Origin: Pontibacter fetidus
GTDB lineage: Bacteria > Bacteroidota > Bacteroidia > Cytophagales > Hymenobacteraceae
Assembly (NCBI RefSeq): GCF_010119545.1
Contig: NZ_JAAEAA010000010.1
Location: 62,001 to 126,000 of the forward strand
DNA: 64,000 nt
Direction of reading: 5' to 3'
Part shown: one piece after another, positions 1 through 8,862 of the stretch
How the letters are laid out: each line of letters begins with the position of its first letter
Numbering within the stretch: the stretch's first letter is position 1
Notes under the pieces: generated by a model
What the model was told of the DNA's origin: nothing
Databases searched by the model: none
Seen by the model: the letters and a program-made list of their open reading frames with translations, nothing else
Made by a program: the position numbers and the translations under genes

Positions 1-36
1 ACAAAAGCACGGTAGCCTGAGTTACCGTGCTTTTGT
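1..36. terminator. Bidirectional intrinsic terminator
   Basis: A perfect 14-bp stem (positions 1-14 with 23-36) has A-rich and T-rich arms, so it can work on both strands. It lies just downstream of the minus-strand PAP2 gene and probably also ends a plus-strand gene left of the window. Confidence 0.75.
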
Positions 37-58
37 ATTTTATAGTTTACAGCTATAG

Positions 59-880
59 TTAGAACGTATAGCTAAGGTTTGCGCCTTGTGCTGCTAAGCC
101 ATTAAAAGTAGGTAACACAGCCGGTGAAAGTGCAACGCCGCTATAGTTGTTCTTCTTATGCAACTGCGGAACAAGTATACCAGATAATGCACCAACTGTA
201 TAGCCGATCAGGTTATCACTCAGGAAGTGCTTTCCAGCTTTTAGGCGCAGGTAACCGACTGTAGCAGGTACAGCCGCAGCGGCTGCCCACACATAAGGTC
301 TGGCTGGTGAGTCCGGGTTGAAATCATGGAATACCTTGGCAGCAAAGAACGTAGCTGAAGCGGTAGCTGCTGTGTGTCCTGCAAAAAACGAGTTTTGTGC
401 GTTTGCTTCTGTTCTGTCGCTTATGTCTACTTCATCACTATACACCATAGGGCGTGCACGAGTGGTATTTCCGTTTGCCAGTGTAAATAGTGTACCGGTC
501 ACGGCCATCGTTTCTACATACAATACCAGTACCTGGCCGGCTTTGCTTCTTACATTTTGGTTCAGCATCATGGCCAGTGGCATTGCAAACGAACCGTAAA
601 ACGGGTAATCGCTTGCCTTTTTTGCTTTATCAGAGTGGTAGCCTGCGCTAAACCTGTCAAACGCATTTACATCTGATTTATCCATAGTGCTAACCTCAAA
701 CGGTGTAAAGCCATCTTTATCCTGTATCAGCGATAAACCATAAGCACTTAGCCCCATACCGGCAAGTATAACCGGGCCATCTACTGCAAGTTTGGTTTTA
801 TAAGGCGAGTCATTATCCTGCGCCGATACGGGGCCGGTAATGATTGTGAATATTATCAATAATGATAGAATCGGTTTCAT
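59..880 (-). CDS. PAP2-superfamily phosphatase, exported
   Basis: This 273-aa protein has an N-terminal signal peptide ending near SAQ at residue 21. The three PAP2 signature blocks are visible: an ARP block near residue 142, FFAGHTA (the PSGH block with Ala for Ser) near residue 166, and R-x5-H-x3-D in LRLKAGKHFLSD. The family removes phosphate from lipid phosphates such as phosphatidic acid or undecaprenyl pyrophosphate using a histidine nucleophile. Hydrophobic segments alternate with the motifs, as expected for a membrane-associated member. It is transcribed alone, convergent with whatever lies to the left. The substrate cannot be told from sequence. Confidence 0.85.
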   Translation of the reverse strand: MKPILSLLIIFTIITGPVSAQDNDSPYKTKLAVDGPVILAGMGLSAYGLSLIQDKDGFTPFEVSTMDKSDVNAFDRFSAGYHSDKAKKASDYPFYGSFAMPLAMMLNQNVRSKAGQVLVLYVETMAVTGTLFTLANGNTTRARPMVYSDEVDISDRTEANAQNSFFAGHTAATASATFFAAKVFHDFNPDSPARPYVWAAAAAVPATVGYLRLKAGKHFLSDNLIGYTVGALSGILVPQLHKKNNYSGVALSPAVLPTFNGLAAQGANLSYTF

Positions 881-1087
881 ACGTGTATTCTTAGTTTTCT
901 GTCTTCAATGAATGCTTTTGAAACGCGGGCTTAGGTAAAAAGTTTTGTACTATACTTGGATTGCGATATAGCACTATAGGTGAATGCTAACTTTTTATAA
1001 ATTTATATATCTATATAGTGCTGCTTCCCGTATCAGAACCGGACTGCGCCCGTAGCCTTTTTGCAGAGCCAAGGTATAAATCCTGAT

Positions 1088-1120
1088 TTTTTTAAGTATG
1101 CCGGAATTGTCTTAGCTTTG
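1088..1120 (+). promoter_or_regulatory. Likely Bacteroidota promoter of metK
   Basis: TAGCTTTG at 1113-1120 fits the -7 element TAnnTTTG. A T-rich tract about 20 bp upstream is a weak -33 element. It leaves a leader of about 45-50 nt before the metK ATG. I saw no SAM riboswitch fold in this leader. Confidence 0.5.
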
Positions 1121-1174
1121 TAGCCACAGGCCCATAAGAGCCATAGTTTTCAATTGTCATATAAAATTTAAGCA

Positions 1175-2479
1175 ATGCCATATTTATTCACTTCTGAGTC
1201 AGTGTCAGAAGGACACCCTGATAAAGTAGCGGATCAGATATCCGACGCCCTTCTTGATGAATTCTTAAAGCAGGACCCGCAGTCTAAAGTTGCCTGCGAA
1301 ACCCTTGTTACAACCGGCCTTGTGGTACTGAGCGGCGAGGTTAAGTCTGAAGCCTATGTGGATGTACAGAAAGTAGCCCGCGACGTGATCAAGCGTATCG
1401 GTTATACCAAGTCTGAATACATGTTTGATGCCGATGCCTGCGGTGTGATCTCAGCTATACATGAGCAGTCTGCGGATATAAACCAGGGTGTAGAGCGTGC
1501 TAACCCGGAAGATCAGGGAGCAGGTGACCAGGGTATGATGTTTGGGTATGCTACCAACGAAACCGACAACTACATGCCATTGGCGCTAAGCATTTCGCAC
1601 CTGTTACTGGAAGAGCTTGCAGCCATCCGTAAAGAAGGTAAAGAAATGACATACCTGCGCCCGGATGCAAAATCGCAGGTTACGATTCGTTACAGCGACA
1701 ACCACGTGCCAGAGAAAATTGACACGATCGTTATCTCTACACAGCACGACGAGTTTATACTTCCGGAAAGCAACACCCCTGAAGCCAAGGACAAAGCGGA
1801 GCAGGAAATGGTAGCCAAGATCAGTGAAGATGTAGCAGCTATACTTATCCCGCGTGTGCTGAAGCAGCTGCCGGAACGTATCCAGAACCTGTTTAACAAA
1901 GACATTACTTATCACATTAACCCAACGGGAAAATTCGTGATCGGTGGTCCGCATGGCGATACTGGTTTGACTGGCCGTAAAATTATAGTTGATACCTACG
2001 GTGGTAAAGGTGCACACGGTGGTGGCGCTTTTTCTGGTAAGGACTCTTCTAAAGTAGACCGTTCGGCAGCGTATGCAGCCCGCCACATTGCTAAAAACCT
2101 GGTAGCTGCCGGTGTAGCAGATCAGGCACTGGTGCAGGTAGCGTATGCTATTGGTGTTGCCAAACCGGTTGGTTTATATGTTACAACCTATGGCTCTACG
2201 AAAGTAAAGGATGCGAACGGTAACATTATGAGCGATGGCGAGATTGCAGAGAAAGTGAACAAACTGTTTGATATGCGTCCTTATGCTATCGTACAGCGCT
2301 TTGGTTTACAGAACCCGATCTTCTCTGAAACAGCAGCTTACGGCCACATGGGCCGCACGCCAGGCAAAAAGAAAGTAGAGTTCTCGGTTAACGGCCACAA
2401 AGAAAGCAAAGAGTTTGAGACCTTTACCTGGGAGAAACTTGATTATGTGGACAAGATCAAACAAGAGTTCGGTCTATAG
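1175..2479 (+). CDS. metK: S-adenosylmethionine synthetase
   Basis: MetK makes S-adenosylmethionine from methionine and ATP, releasing phosphate and pyrophosphate. The 434-aa product starts with the typical [19 protein letters not shown] block and carries [12 protein letters not shown] (the ATP-binding GxGDQG block) and [13 protein letters not shown] followed by GGGAFSGKD (P-loop-like and active-site region). It is somewhat longer than the E. coli enzyme. ATG at 1175 is the first start after a good -7 element. The stop lies inside a CTATAG repeat, so the last codons read CTA-TAG. A strong terminator follows at 2497. The SAM-cycle partner ahcY lies about 30 kb away in this window. Confidence 0.98.
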   Translation: MPYLFTSESVSEGHPDKVADQISDALLDEFLKQDPQSKVACETLVTTGLVVLSGEVKSEAYVDVQKVARDVIKRIGYTKSEYMFDADACGVISAIHEQSADINQGVERANPEDQGAGDQGMMFGYATNETDNYMPLALSISHLLLEELAAIRKEGKEMTYLRPDAKSQVTIRYSDNHVPEKIDTIVISTQHDEFILPESNTPEAKDKAEQEMVAKISEDVAAILIPRVLKQLPERIQNLFNKDITYHINPTGKFVIGGPHGDTGLTGRKIIVDTYGGKGAHGGGAFSGKDSSKVDRSAAYAARHIAKNLVAAGVADQALVQVAYAIGVAKPVGLYVTTYGSTKVKDANGNIMSDGEIAEKVNKLFDMRPYAIVQRFGLQNPIFSETAAYGHMGRTPGKKKVEFSVNGHKESKEFETFTWEKLDYVDKIKQEFGL

Positions 2480-2496
2480 TCTGAACTATAGTTATA

Positions 2497-2537
2497 AAAC
2501 AGAAAGGCCCGCTAACTATAGCGGGCCTTTCTGTTTT
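2497..2537. terminator. Strong intrinsic terminator between metK and hpf
   Basis: A perfect 17-bp stem (2497-2513 with 2521-2537) has A and T tails on both sides, so it serves convergent metK and the hpf operon. The loop is TAACTATA, a copy of the dispersed AACTATAG repeat. Confidence 0.9.
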
Positions 2538-2608
2538 ATAGTTTGTCTCACTTCAGGAGACATTCATAATTCGTTGTTTCTAATTCATCATTGAAATGCT
2601 CAGCTTTC

Positions 2609-2908
2609 CTAGTAAGCAGTTTGCTTGTCTTTGTACTTTTTAAGTTGGCGGCGCATGGCTTCTACGGCTGCGTCAGCGGCTGCCTCAAAAGATGCAGCGT
2701 TTTCCTCTGAGTAAAGTGTAGCTCCCGGTACGTATAGTTTTATCTCTACGGTCTTGGTATTAATGCCGTCGCTGTTGTTATGTTTTATAAACACTTCACC
2801 TTCCACAATGCGGTCGTAAAATGTCTCCAGTTTATCTACTTTCTGCTGAATAAAATCGGACAGCTGTTGGTCAGCCTCGAAGTGGATGGAATGCATCTGT
2901 AACTTCAT
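2609..2908 (-). CDS. hpf: Short ribosome hibernation-promoting factor (HPF/RaiA family)
   Basis: The 99-aa product has the sigma-54 modulation/S30EA fold pattern: a beta strand MKLQMHSIHFEAD, a helix with SDFIQQKVDKLETFYDRI, strands around VEIKLYVPGATLYSEE, and a C-terminal amphipathic helix with AADAAVEAMRRQLKKYKDK. The short form binds the decoding region of the small subunit and helps store ribosomes as 100S or inactive 70S particles. It is the last gene of rpsU-xerC-hpf and starts 24 bp after xerC ends, so it is probably cotranscribed. The link with a ribosomal protein gene is common in Bacteroidota. Confidence 0.93.
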   Translation of the reverse strand: MKLQMHSIHFEADQQLSDFIQQKVDKLETFYDRIVEGEVFIKHNNSDGINTKTVEIKLYVPGATLYSEENAASFEAAADAAVEAMRRQLKKYKDKQTAY

Positions 2909-2932
2909 AGTCGTAAAATTTATTGGTTTAAC

Positions 2933-3811
2933 TTATGCTTTCGGATGAGCTTTCTCGAAGATCGATTTAAGCTTCTCTATTGAGTTATGGGTGTATACTT
3001 GTGTAGCTGCCAGGCTGGCGTGGCCCAGCAGATCCTTAATAGCATTCAGGTCAGCGCCTTTGTTAAGCAGGTGCGTAGCAAAGGAATGGCGCAGCACGTG
3101 CGGGCTGTTATGTTCTGAAGTTGTTATCAAGCTAATGTATTTTTTGACCACGCGGTATATAAACTTTGGATACAGTGGGCGTGCTTTAGTTGTAACGAGC
3201 AGCTTTTCAGAATTGTTATCGCCAAACTCCCTTTTCTTGTGCGCCAGGTAGGTGTTTATACTTTGCCATAAAGAGTCGTTGATAGGGATAATGCGCTCTT
3301 TATTGCCTTTGCCCAGCACGCGTACCGTTTTCTGGTACCGGTCTATATCCTGTTCGCTGATACCGATGAGTTCAGCAAGTCGCATACCGGTACCATACAG
3401 AAACTCAAGTATAACGCGGTCGCGCTGGCCTTCAAAACTGTCTTCAAACTCAAAGCCATCGAGCAAATTATTAAAAGGTTCTTCTGGCACAAAACCCGGC
3501 AACTTTTTAGTTACTTTGGGCGCTTTAATGCGCAGCATCGGGTTAGCCTTTATTCTTTCCTGTGATAAAAGGAATTTATAGTAGGAGCGTAAGCAGGCAA
3601 TTTTACGGTTGATAGACCGTGGCTGTATGTTTTGTTGTACCAGTGAAAGGATCCAGGAACGGATAATGGTATGGTCGGCCTCAGCCGGATCGGTGATCTC
3701 GTAAATCTGGAGTAAGTAATCAGAGAACTGCCCCAGATCGGTGTGGTAGGAGGTAAGGGTGTGCGGGCTGTACCGCTTTTCGTACTGTAGGTACTTAAAA
3801 AATAGATCCAT
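2933..3811 (-). CDS. xerC: Tyrosine recombinase XerC/XerD type
   Basis: The 292-aa protein has an N-terminal SAM-like core-binding domain (about residues 1-90) and a C-terminal catalytic domain. The catalytic residues are present: Arg in GTGMRLAEL, Lys in VLGKGNKERIIP, HxxR in HVLRHSFATHLL, His in LLGHASLA and the nucleophile in TQVYTH. Xer recombinases resolve chromosome dimers at dif. The location between rpsU and hpf is the usual one in Bacteroidota. Xer-like enzymes also act in mobile elements, but nothing mobile is nearby. XerC versus XerD cannot be settled without phylogeny. Confidence 0.9.
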   Translation of the reverse strand: MDLFFKYLQYEKRYSPHTLTSYHTDLGQFSDYLLQIYEITDPAEADHTIIRSWILSLVQQNIQPRSINRKIACLRSYYKFLLSQERIKANPMLRIKAPKVTKKLPGFVPEEPFNNLLDGFEFEDSFEGQRDRVILEFLYGTGMRLAELIGISEQDIDRYQKTVRVLGKGNKERIIPINDSLWQSINTYLAHKKREFGDNNSEKLLVTTKARPLYPKFIYRVVKKYISLITTSEHNSPHVLRHSFATHLLNKGADLNAIKDLLGHASLAATQVYTHNSIEKLKSIFEKAHPKA

Positions 3812-3817
3812 AAACTA

Positions 3818-3845
3818 GTATAGCCGCTTGGTTAAGCAGCTATAC
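3818..3845 (-). other. RNA hairpin just before xerC start
   Basis: On the minus strand GTATAGC and GCTATAC arms (3818-3824, 3839-3845) extend to a 10-bp stem with one mismatch and end 6 nt before the xerC ATG. There is no U-tract, so it is not a classic terminator. It could limit xerC translation or mark mRNA processing after rpsU. Confidence 0.45.
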
Positions 3846-3880
3846 CAATTTATGGAAAAATATATTAATTCGGAAATGAA

Positions 3881-4075
3881 TTAGTAGTTATCCTTAGCGA
3901 AAAGCGTTTGCTTATACTTAGCTCTTTCCTTCTGCTTTCTTTTAGAAACAGATGGTTTTTCGAAGAATGTTCTGGCTCTCAGCTCTTTCAACACACCAGT
4001 TCTTTCGAACTTCTTCTTAAATCTCTTTAATGCACGGTCTACAGACTCGTTATCTTTTACGTTTACAATAATCAT
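3881..4075 (-). CDS. rpsU: 30S ribosomal protein S21
   Basis: The 64-aa product matches bS21: MIIVNVKDNESVDRALKRFKKK at the start, then the basic helices with FFEKPSVSKRKQKERAKYKQ. S21 sits on the 30S platform near the anti-Shine-Dalgarno end of 16S rRNA. In Bacteroidota it helps hide the anti-SD, which fits the weak SD sites in this window. It is the first gene of rpsU-xerC-hpf, with a promoter about 35 nt upstream. Confidence 0.97.
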   Translation of the reverse strand: MIIVNVKDNESVDRALKRFKKKFERTGVLKELRARTFFEKPSVSKRKQKERAKYKQTLFAKDNY

Positions 4076-4108
4076 GTTTTTGTTTCGCTTCTCTTGGAAT
4101 TAGGGTTG

Positions 4109-4140
4109 CAAATTTAATAAACCTTATAGTTAAAAATCAA
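4109..4140 (-). promoter_or_regulatory. Likely promoter of rpsU operon
   Basis: On the minus strand TAAATTTG (4109-4116 as its complement) matches TAnnTTTG, with a TTG 21 bp upstream as a partial -33 element. It lies about 35 nt before the rpsU ATG. Confidence 0.5.
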
Positions 4141-4224
4141 CTATTTAAGCGATTTTTATCTGTTAATATCTAAAATATTCTGAATCAATGGTTTCAGGCT
4201 GCAAATATAGCAAAATTTAGCTAC

Positions 4225-5364
4225 CTATTTCAGTACAGCTCTGGAAATTACCAGTTTCTGTATTTCGCTGGTGCCTTCGCCTATTGTGCAAAGCTTAGCA
4301 TCGCGGTAATACTTCTCGGCAGGGTAGTCTTTGGTAAAGCCATAGCCGCCAAAAATCTGCACGCCTTCATTAGCCACACGCACCGATACTTCAGACGCGT
4401 ATAGTTTCGCCATCGCCGATTCTTTGTTCACGTTCAGTCCGCGGTTTTTCATGTCGGCTGCCTGATAGGTAAGCAGAGCTGCTGCTTCAATTTCGGTAGC
4501 CATATCTGCCAGCTTAAAGGCAATACCCTGGAACGATGAAATTGGCTTGTTGAACTGGCTACGCTCTTTGGAATACTGAAGAGCTGCTTCAAAAGCACCC
4601 TGCGCAATACCCAGTGATAGGGCAGCAATAGAAATACGACCACCATCAAGCACTTTCATAGCTTGTATAAAGCCTTCGCCTACGTTGCCTAATATCTGGC
4701 TTTTGTGTACGCGGCAATCCTGGAAGATGAGCTCTGTGGTTTCAGAGGCACGCATGCCCAGTTTGTCTTCTTTGCGTCCAGCGCTAAAGCCCGGTGTGCC
4801 TTTCTCAATCACAAAAGCCGTCATGCCATGCGAGTCGCCTACTTCGCCGGTACGAACTATAACCACCGCTACATTACCGATTTTACCATGCGTAATAAAG
4901 TTTTTAGCACCATTTATCACATAGTAATCACCATCTTCTACGGCTACTGTACGCATGTTGCCTGCATCCGAACCTGTGTTTGGCTCGGTTAAGCCCCATG
5001 CACCGATCCATTCGGCAGTTGCCAGTTTAGGCAGGTATTTCTGCTTCTGCTCTTCGTTGCCGAACGCCAGTATATGACCAGTGCAAAGTGAGTTGTGTGC
5101 CGCCATCGAAAGACCGATAGAACCATCTATCTTAGAAAGCTCAGTTATAGCAGTAACATACTCCAGGTAACCAAAGCCTGAACCACCATACTCTGTTGGC
5201 ACTAAAACGCCCATTAGCCCTAGTTCGCCCAACTTCTTGAAAACTTCCACCGGAAATTCCTGGCTTTCGTCCCACTGCATCATGTTAGGTTTAATGTGCT
5301 TGGCACCAAAGTCACGAACCATGTCCGCTATCATGCGCTGGTTCTCTGTATATTTTAATTCCAT
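4225..5364 (-). CDS. Acyl-CoA dehydrogenase
   Basis: This 379-aa flavoprotein has the normal length of short/medium-chain acyl-CoA dehydrogenases. The family blocks are present: GAWGLTEPNTGSDAGNM (FAD/substrate loop), the YSKERSQFNKPISSFQ region and the C-terminal CTIGEGTSEIQKLVISR, whose Glu aligns with the catalytic base of the short-chain group. The enzyme makes the trans-2 double bond in acyl-CoA during fatty acid or branched-chain amino acid breakdown and passes electrons to ETF. It is transcribed alone, divergent from the PHP gene. Chain-length specificity is not visible. Confidence 0.95.
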   Translation of the reverse strand: MELKYTENQRMIADMVRDFGAKHIKPNMMQWDESQEFPVEVFKKLGELGLMGVLVPTEYGGSGFGYLEYVTAITELSKIDGSIGLSMAAHNSLCTGHILAFGNEEQKQKYLPKLATAEWIGAWGLTEPNTGSDAGNMRTVAVEDGDYYVINGAKNFITHGKIGNVAVVIVRTGEVGDSHGMTAFVIEKGTPGFSAGRKEDKLGMRASETTELIFQDCRVHKSQILGNVGEGFIQAMKVLDGGRISIAALSLGIAQGAFEAALQYSKERSQFNKPISSFQGIAFKLADMATEIEAAALLTYQAADMKNRGLNVNKESAMAKLYASEVSVRVANEGVQIFGGYGFTKDYPAEKYYRDAKLCTIGEGTSEIQKLVISRAVLK

Positions 5365-5521
5365 TTATAGTTTGATTGTAGGGTTTTGAGTCGCGTATAT
5401 AACGGTTTAAAGATCCGCATGTTCACAAAACTATATATTTAAAGGCAAAACGACAATCCGGCTACCTGAAATGGAGTATAATATATTAGGCAAAGTATAG
5501 CGTTTTAGGTAGGGCGTTCAT

Positions 5522-5552
5522 TTTGAAAGCGTATTTTAATTGCGTTATTTTG
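5522..5552 (+). promoter_or_regulatory. Possible promoter of PHP phosphatase gene
   Basis: TTTG (5522-5525), 19 bp, then TTATTTTG (5545-5552). The spacing is ideal but the second base of the -7 element deviates from TAnnTTTG. Confidence 0.35.
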
Positions 5553-5620
5553 AAGATGCTAAGAACCCAGTTATCTGAACTTTGGGATGGCAATAAAGGT
5601 AATTAGCTAAATAGCAGTAA

Positions 5621-6367
5621 ATGAAGCAGTTTTTCAAAAACTTATTTGGGGGAGATACCGCTACGCTGGAATCATTGGGTGCCATTGGGGTAGATATGCA
5701 CTCGCATATTTTGCCTGGCCTGGATGATGGAGCGGAAACACTGGAGCATTCGCTGGAGCTGGTGCGGGCCATGCAGCAGTTGGGCTACCGAAAACTGATC
5801 ATGACGCCCCACGTGATGAGCGACTTTTACCGCAACACACCCGAAGGTATACGCGAACGCCTGCACTACCTGAAAGATGCCATTGCCGAAGCCGGTATAG
5901 AAATGGAGCTGGGTTGCGCTGCCGAATATTACCTGGATGAAGTGTTTCTGCAGAAGCTAGAGAATAACGAGGAACTGTTAACTTTCGGAGATAAACACCT
6001 GCTTTTCGAGACCTCCTTCCTGAACGAGCCGCTTAACCTGCGCGAAGCCATTTTTATGATGCGCTCTAAAGGCTATAAACCGGTAATGGCACACCCAGAA
6101 CGCTACACCTATTTTTATGGCAAGTTTAACGACCTGGTAGAACTACGTGAGCAAGGCGTATTGCTACAACCAAACCTAAACTCGCTTACAGGATACTATT
6201 CGCCGGCGGCAAAAAACGTAGCCGAAAAGTTAATAGACAATGGCCTGGTTGACCTGGTAGGTTCTGATGTGCATAGTTTAAAACACATCGCCGCCCTTAA
6301 CAGGGTACTAAGTACCAAGTATATCAATAAATTGCTGTCGTTGCCCTTGCTTAACCCGCAACTATAG
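5621..6367 (+). CDS. CpsB/CapC-like PHP-domain tyrosine phosphatase
   Basis: The 248-aa protein has the PHP metal site at its start (DMHSHILPGLDDGAET, then MTPHVM) and later metal ligands in MAHPERY and GSDVHS. Members of the CpsB/CapC/YwqE family remove phosphate from the tyrosine kinases that control capsule and exopolysaccharide export. No kinase or export genes are adjacent here, so the partner must lie elsewhere. The final codons CTA-TAG fall inside an AACTATAGTT repeat copy at 6359-6370. A sugar-type SDR epimerase follows after about 28 bp and may be cotranscribed. Confidence 0.85.
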   Translation: MKQFFKNLFGGDTATLESLGAIGVDMHSHILPGLDDGAETLEHSLELVRAMQQLGYRKLIMTPHVMSDFYRNTPEGIRERLHYLKDAIAEAGIEMELGCAAEYYLDEVFLQKLENNEELLTFGDKHLLFETSFLNEPLNLREAIFMMRSKGYKPVMAHPERYTYFYGKFNDLVELREQGVLLQPNLNSLTGYYSPAAKNVAEKLIDNGLVDLVGSDVHSLKHIAALNRVLSTKYINKLLSLPLLNPQL

Positions 6368-6395
6368 TTCCTGTCTCCGTTAGCTATACTTCAGA

Positions 6396-7370
6396 ATGAT
6401 ATTTGTAACAGGCGGTAGTGGCCTTATCGGCAGTTTCCTGATACCTGCGCTTCTAGGACAAGGGCATAGCGTGCGTGCGCTTTACCGCGGGCAGGTACCA
6501 GCTATACCTATGGCCGAACGTGTAGAGTGGGTAGAAGGAGATATACAGGATCCCGTACTTTTGAGGCAGGCGTTGCAGGATGTACACTACGTTTTCCATA
6601 GTGCCGGTTTGGTGTCTTACGACCCGCAGGACAAAGAATTACTGAAGCAGATAAATATAGAAGGCACTGCCAATATAGTAGATGCCTGCCTGGAGGCCGG
6701 AAGTATAAAACTGTGCCATGTAAGTTCCATAGCTGCCATTGGCCGCCCCGCTGATGCTGATGTGCTGACTGAAAACAGCAAATGGAACCCGGCAGAAGAA
6801 CACTCGGCCTATGCCAGCTCAAAACACCTCGGCGAACTGGAAGTATGGCGTGGTATTTCGGAGGGTTTGGATGCAGTTATAGTTAACCCGTCTGTAGTGC
6901 TTGGCCCTGCCGACTGGAACCGTAGCAGCACACGTCTCTTTAAATATGTATATAACAAGAACACCTTTTATACAGGCGGTAAAGCTAATTTTGTAGATGT
7001 TCGCGATGTAGTGGATGCTATGTTGCAGCTCACGTTCTCGGAAATATCCGGCGAAAGATTTATATTGAATGCGGGGCAGCTGGCTTATAAAGATTTTTTT
7101 GAACAGGTGGCAGGCTGTATGCATCGTAAAGCGCCCTCGCGCAGAGTAAACCCGGTGCTGGCAGAACTTGTATGGCGCGCCGAACGGCTCCGCTCATGGC
7201 TTACAGGTGCGCGTCCGCTTATCACAAAAGATACGGCCAGAGTGTCCGCAAAAAATCATTTTTTCAGCAATGCAAAGGTGCAGAAGGCCATCGGGTTGGA
7301 GTTCAGGGCGTTACCTGAAACTATAGCCTGGACCTGCTCCGAATTACTGCAACAGCAGGCTGTAAAGTAG
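6396..7370 (+). CDS. NAD-dependent epimerase/dehydratase (extended SDR)
   Basis: The 324-aa protein starts with a Rossmann motif, FVTGGSGLIGSFL (TGxxGxxG), and has the catalytic Y-x3-K in AYASSKHLGE plus a Ser-rich strand HVSSIAAIG before it. This is the extended SDR layout seen in sugar-nucleotide epimerases, dihydroflavonol-reductase-like and 3-beta-HSD-like enzymes. Its position downstream of a CpsB-like phosphatase hints at glycan work, but the substrate-binding half is not diagnostic. The substrate is unknown. Confidence 0.85.
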   Translation: MIFVTGGSGLIGSFLIPALLGQGHSVRALYRGQVPAIPMAERVEWVEGDIQDPVLLRQALQDVHYVFHSAGLVSYDPQDKELLKQINIEGTANIVDACLEAGSIKLCHVSSIAAIGRPADADVLTENSKWNPAEEHSAYASSKHLGELEVWRGISEGLDAVIVNPSVVLGPADWNRSSTRLFKYVYNKNTFYTGGKANFVDVRDVVDAMLQLTFSEISGERFILNAGQLAYKDFFEQVAGCMHRKAPSRRVNPVLAELVWRAERLRSWLTGARPLITKDTARVSAKNHFFSNAKVQKAIGLEFRALPETIAWTCSELLQQQAVK

Positions 7371-7434
7371 CTTTTTAGCGCAGCCAACTATAAACTATTT
7401 GCCTGTATAAAATGTAATGTAACAAAGGCTGCAA

Positions 7435-8856
7435 ATGCGCAGCCGGATGGGATTTGAGATGAAAGATAATTTTGAAGATAACAGCGAAGAGCTGGATTTG
7501 ATACAACGTTTCGAGCAGACACTCGAAAACAACGACACTGCTTTCTTTGATATTAACGACTTCGAAGTGATCATAGACCATTACACGGCTAACTTCGAAT
7601 ACAAGAAAGCGCTGACTGCCTGCGATGCAGCCATCGCCCAATACCCTTTTTCTTCGGAACTACAGATAGATAAAGCACAGCTATTGGCCATGTCCGGTAG
7701 TTTGGATGACGCGCTTGCGCTTATAAATGAGGTAGCCGAAGTAGAATCAGGTAACCCGGATATACACCTGACGCGTGGCATTATTTTTTCGCAGCGCGGC
7801 GAGTACCGTGATGCCATCGATTACTTTAAGAAAGCCCTGGCTTTTGCCGAAGACCGCGACGATATTTACTTTAACATCGGGTTGGCTTACCAGAGCTGGG
7901 GTAAATTTGGGTCGGCTATAAAGTACTATAAAAAGTGCATCGAGCTGAACGTAGAGAACGAAGCCGCCATGCAGGAAATAGTATACTGTATGGAAGTGAC
8001 CGGAACGTTGCGCGAGCACCTGCCATTTTTCCAGAAGTTTGTAGACGATGACCCTTACTCGTATGTGGCGTGGTTTAACTTGGGCAATGTGCTGAATAAA
8101 ACAGGTGCTTACGACAAAGCTATTGCGGCTTACGATTACTCCACTATCATCAAACCTGATTTTATTACAGCCTATAACAACATGGCCAATGCCTATGTGT
8201 TTATTGGTGAATATGTAAAGGCTATCGAAGCGTTTAACGCCATGCTGGAGCACGGAGAGCCGTCGGCAGAAGTATACTGCAACATTGGCGAGTGCTACGA
8301 AAAGCTGGAGCAATGGGACCTGTCGCGCCGCTACTACCAGAAATCAGTGGACCTGGACCCGGAAATGGATGAAGCCTGGTTTGGCATTGGGGTGATATTG
8401 GATGCGCAGGGCAAGTGGTATGAGGCTGTACATTTCTTTAAGAAAGCAGTTGAACTATACGACGACAGCTCTGATTACTGGGTAGCCCTTGCTGCTGCCG
8501 AGTATCATGTAGGCCATGTAGTATCGGCGCTGGAAAGTTATGCACGTGCCGCAGAGATACAGCCAAATGATAAGGACATATACCTGAATTGGTCCATCAT
8601 TTTGTACGAACAGGGCAATTATGATGAGGCCACTGACATTATTTTAAATGCCATAGAACTGCAGCCAGACGAAGCAGAGCTATATTACAGGGCCTGCGCC
8701 TACTTACTTTCTGCAGGAAAATACCGCGAAGCTTACAATTATCTTGAAAATGCCTTAATTTTGGACTTCGAAAAACATAAGCTGTTGTTTGAGTTCTTCC
8801 CGGAACTGGAGTCGCAGCGGGCATTAGCCAGATTAATTGATCAGTATCGCAAATAA
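7435..8856 (+). CDS. Tetratricopeptide repeat protein
   Basis: The 473-aa protein consists almost wholly of TPR units, for example around FNIGLAYQSWGKFGSAIKYY, NNMANAYVFIGEYVKAIEAF and WFGIGVILDAQGKWYEAVHF. It has no signal peptide or membrane helix, so it is probably a cytoplasmic scaffold. ATG at 7435 is used here. ATG at 7459 (MKDNFEDN) is equally possible, because a GGATGGGA stretch lies about 8 nt before it. The next gene starts 6 bp after the stop, which suggests translational coupling with the phosphosulfolactate synthase-like gene. Confidence 0.85.
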   Translation: MRSRMGFEMKDNFEDNSEELDLIQRFEQTLENNDTAFFDINDFEVIIDHYTANFEYKKALTACDAAIAQYPFSSELQIDKAQLLAMSGSLDDALALINEVAEVESGNPDIHLTRGIIFSQRGEYRDAIDYFKKALAFAEDRDDIYFNIGLAYQSWGKFGSAIKYYKKCIELNVENEAAMQEIVYCMEVTGTLREHLPFFQKFVDDDPYSYVAWFNLGNVLNKTGAYDKAIAAYDYSTIIKPDFITAYNNMANAYVFIGEYVKAIEAFNAMLEHGEPSAEVYCNIGECYEKLEQWDLSRRYYQKSVDLDPEMDEAWFGIGVILDAQGKWYEAVHFFKKAVELYDDSSDYWVALAAAEYHVGHVVSALESYARAAEIQPNDKDIYLNWSIILYEQGNYDEATDIILNAIELQPDEAELYYRACAYLLSAGKYREAYNYLENALILDFEKHKLLFEFFPELESQRALARLIDQYRK

Positions 8857-8862
8857 TATCAG

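Noticed and set aside
1121-1174. SAM riboswitch in the metK leader
   Set aside because: The leader is only about 50 nt and no SAM-I or SAM-II fold elements were visible.
2933-3811. Mobile-element integrase
   Set aside because: The gene is a housekeeping Xer recombinase by context; no attachment sites or cargo genes are present.
7447-7459. Alternative starts for the TPR gene
   Set aside because: They cannot be excluded, but the first ATG keeps the frame closest to upstream AAAGG and was kept with a note.
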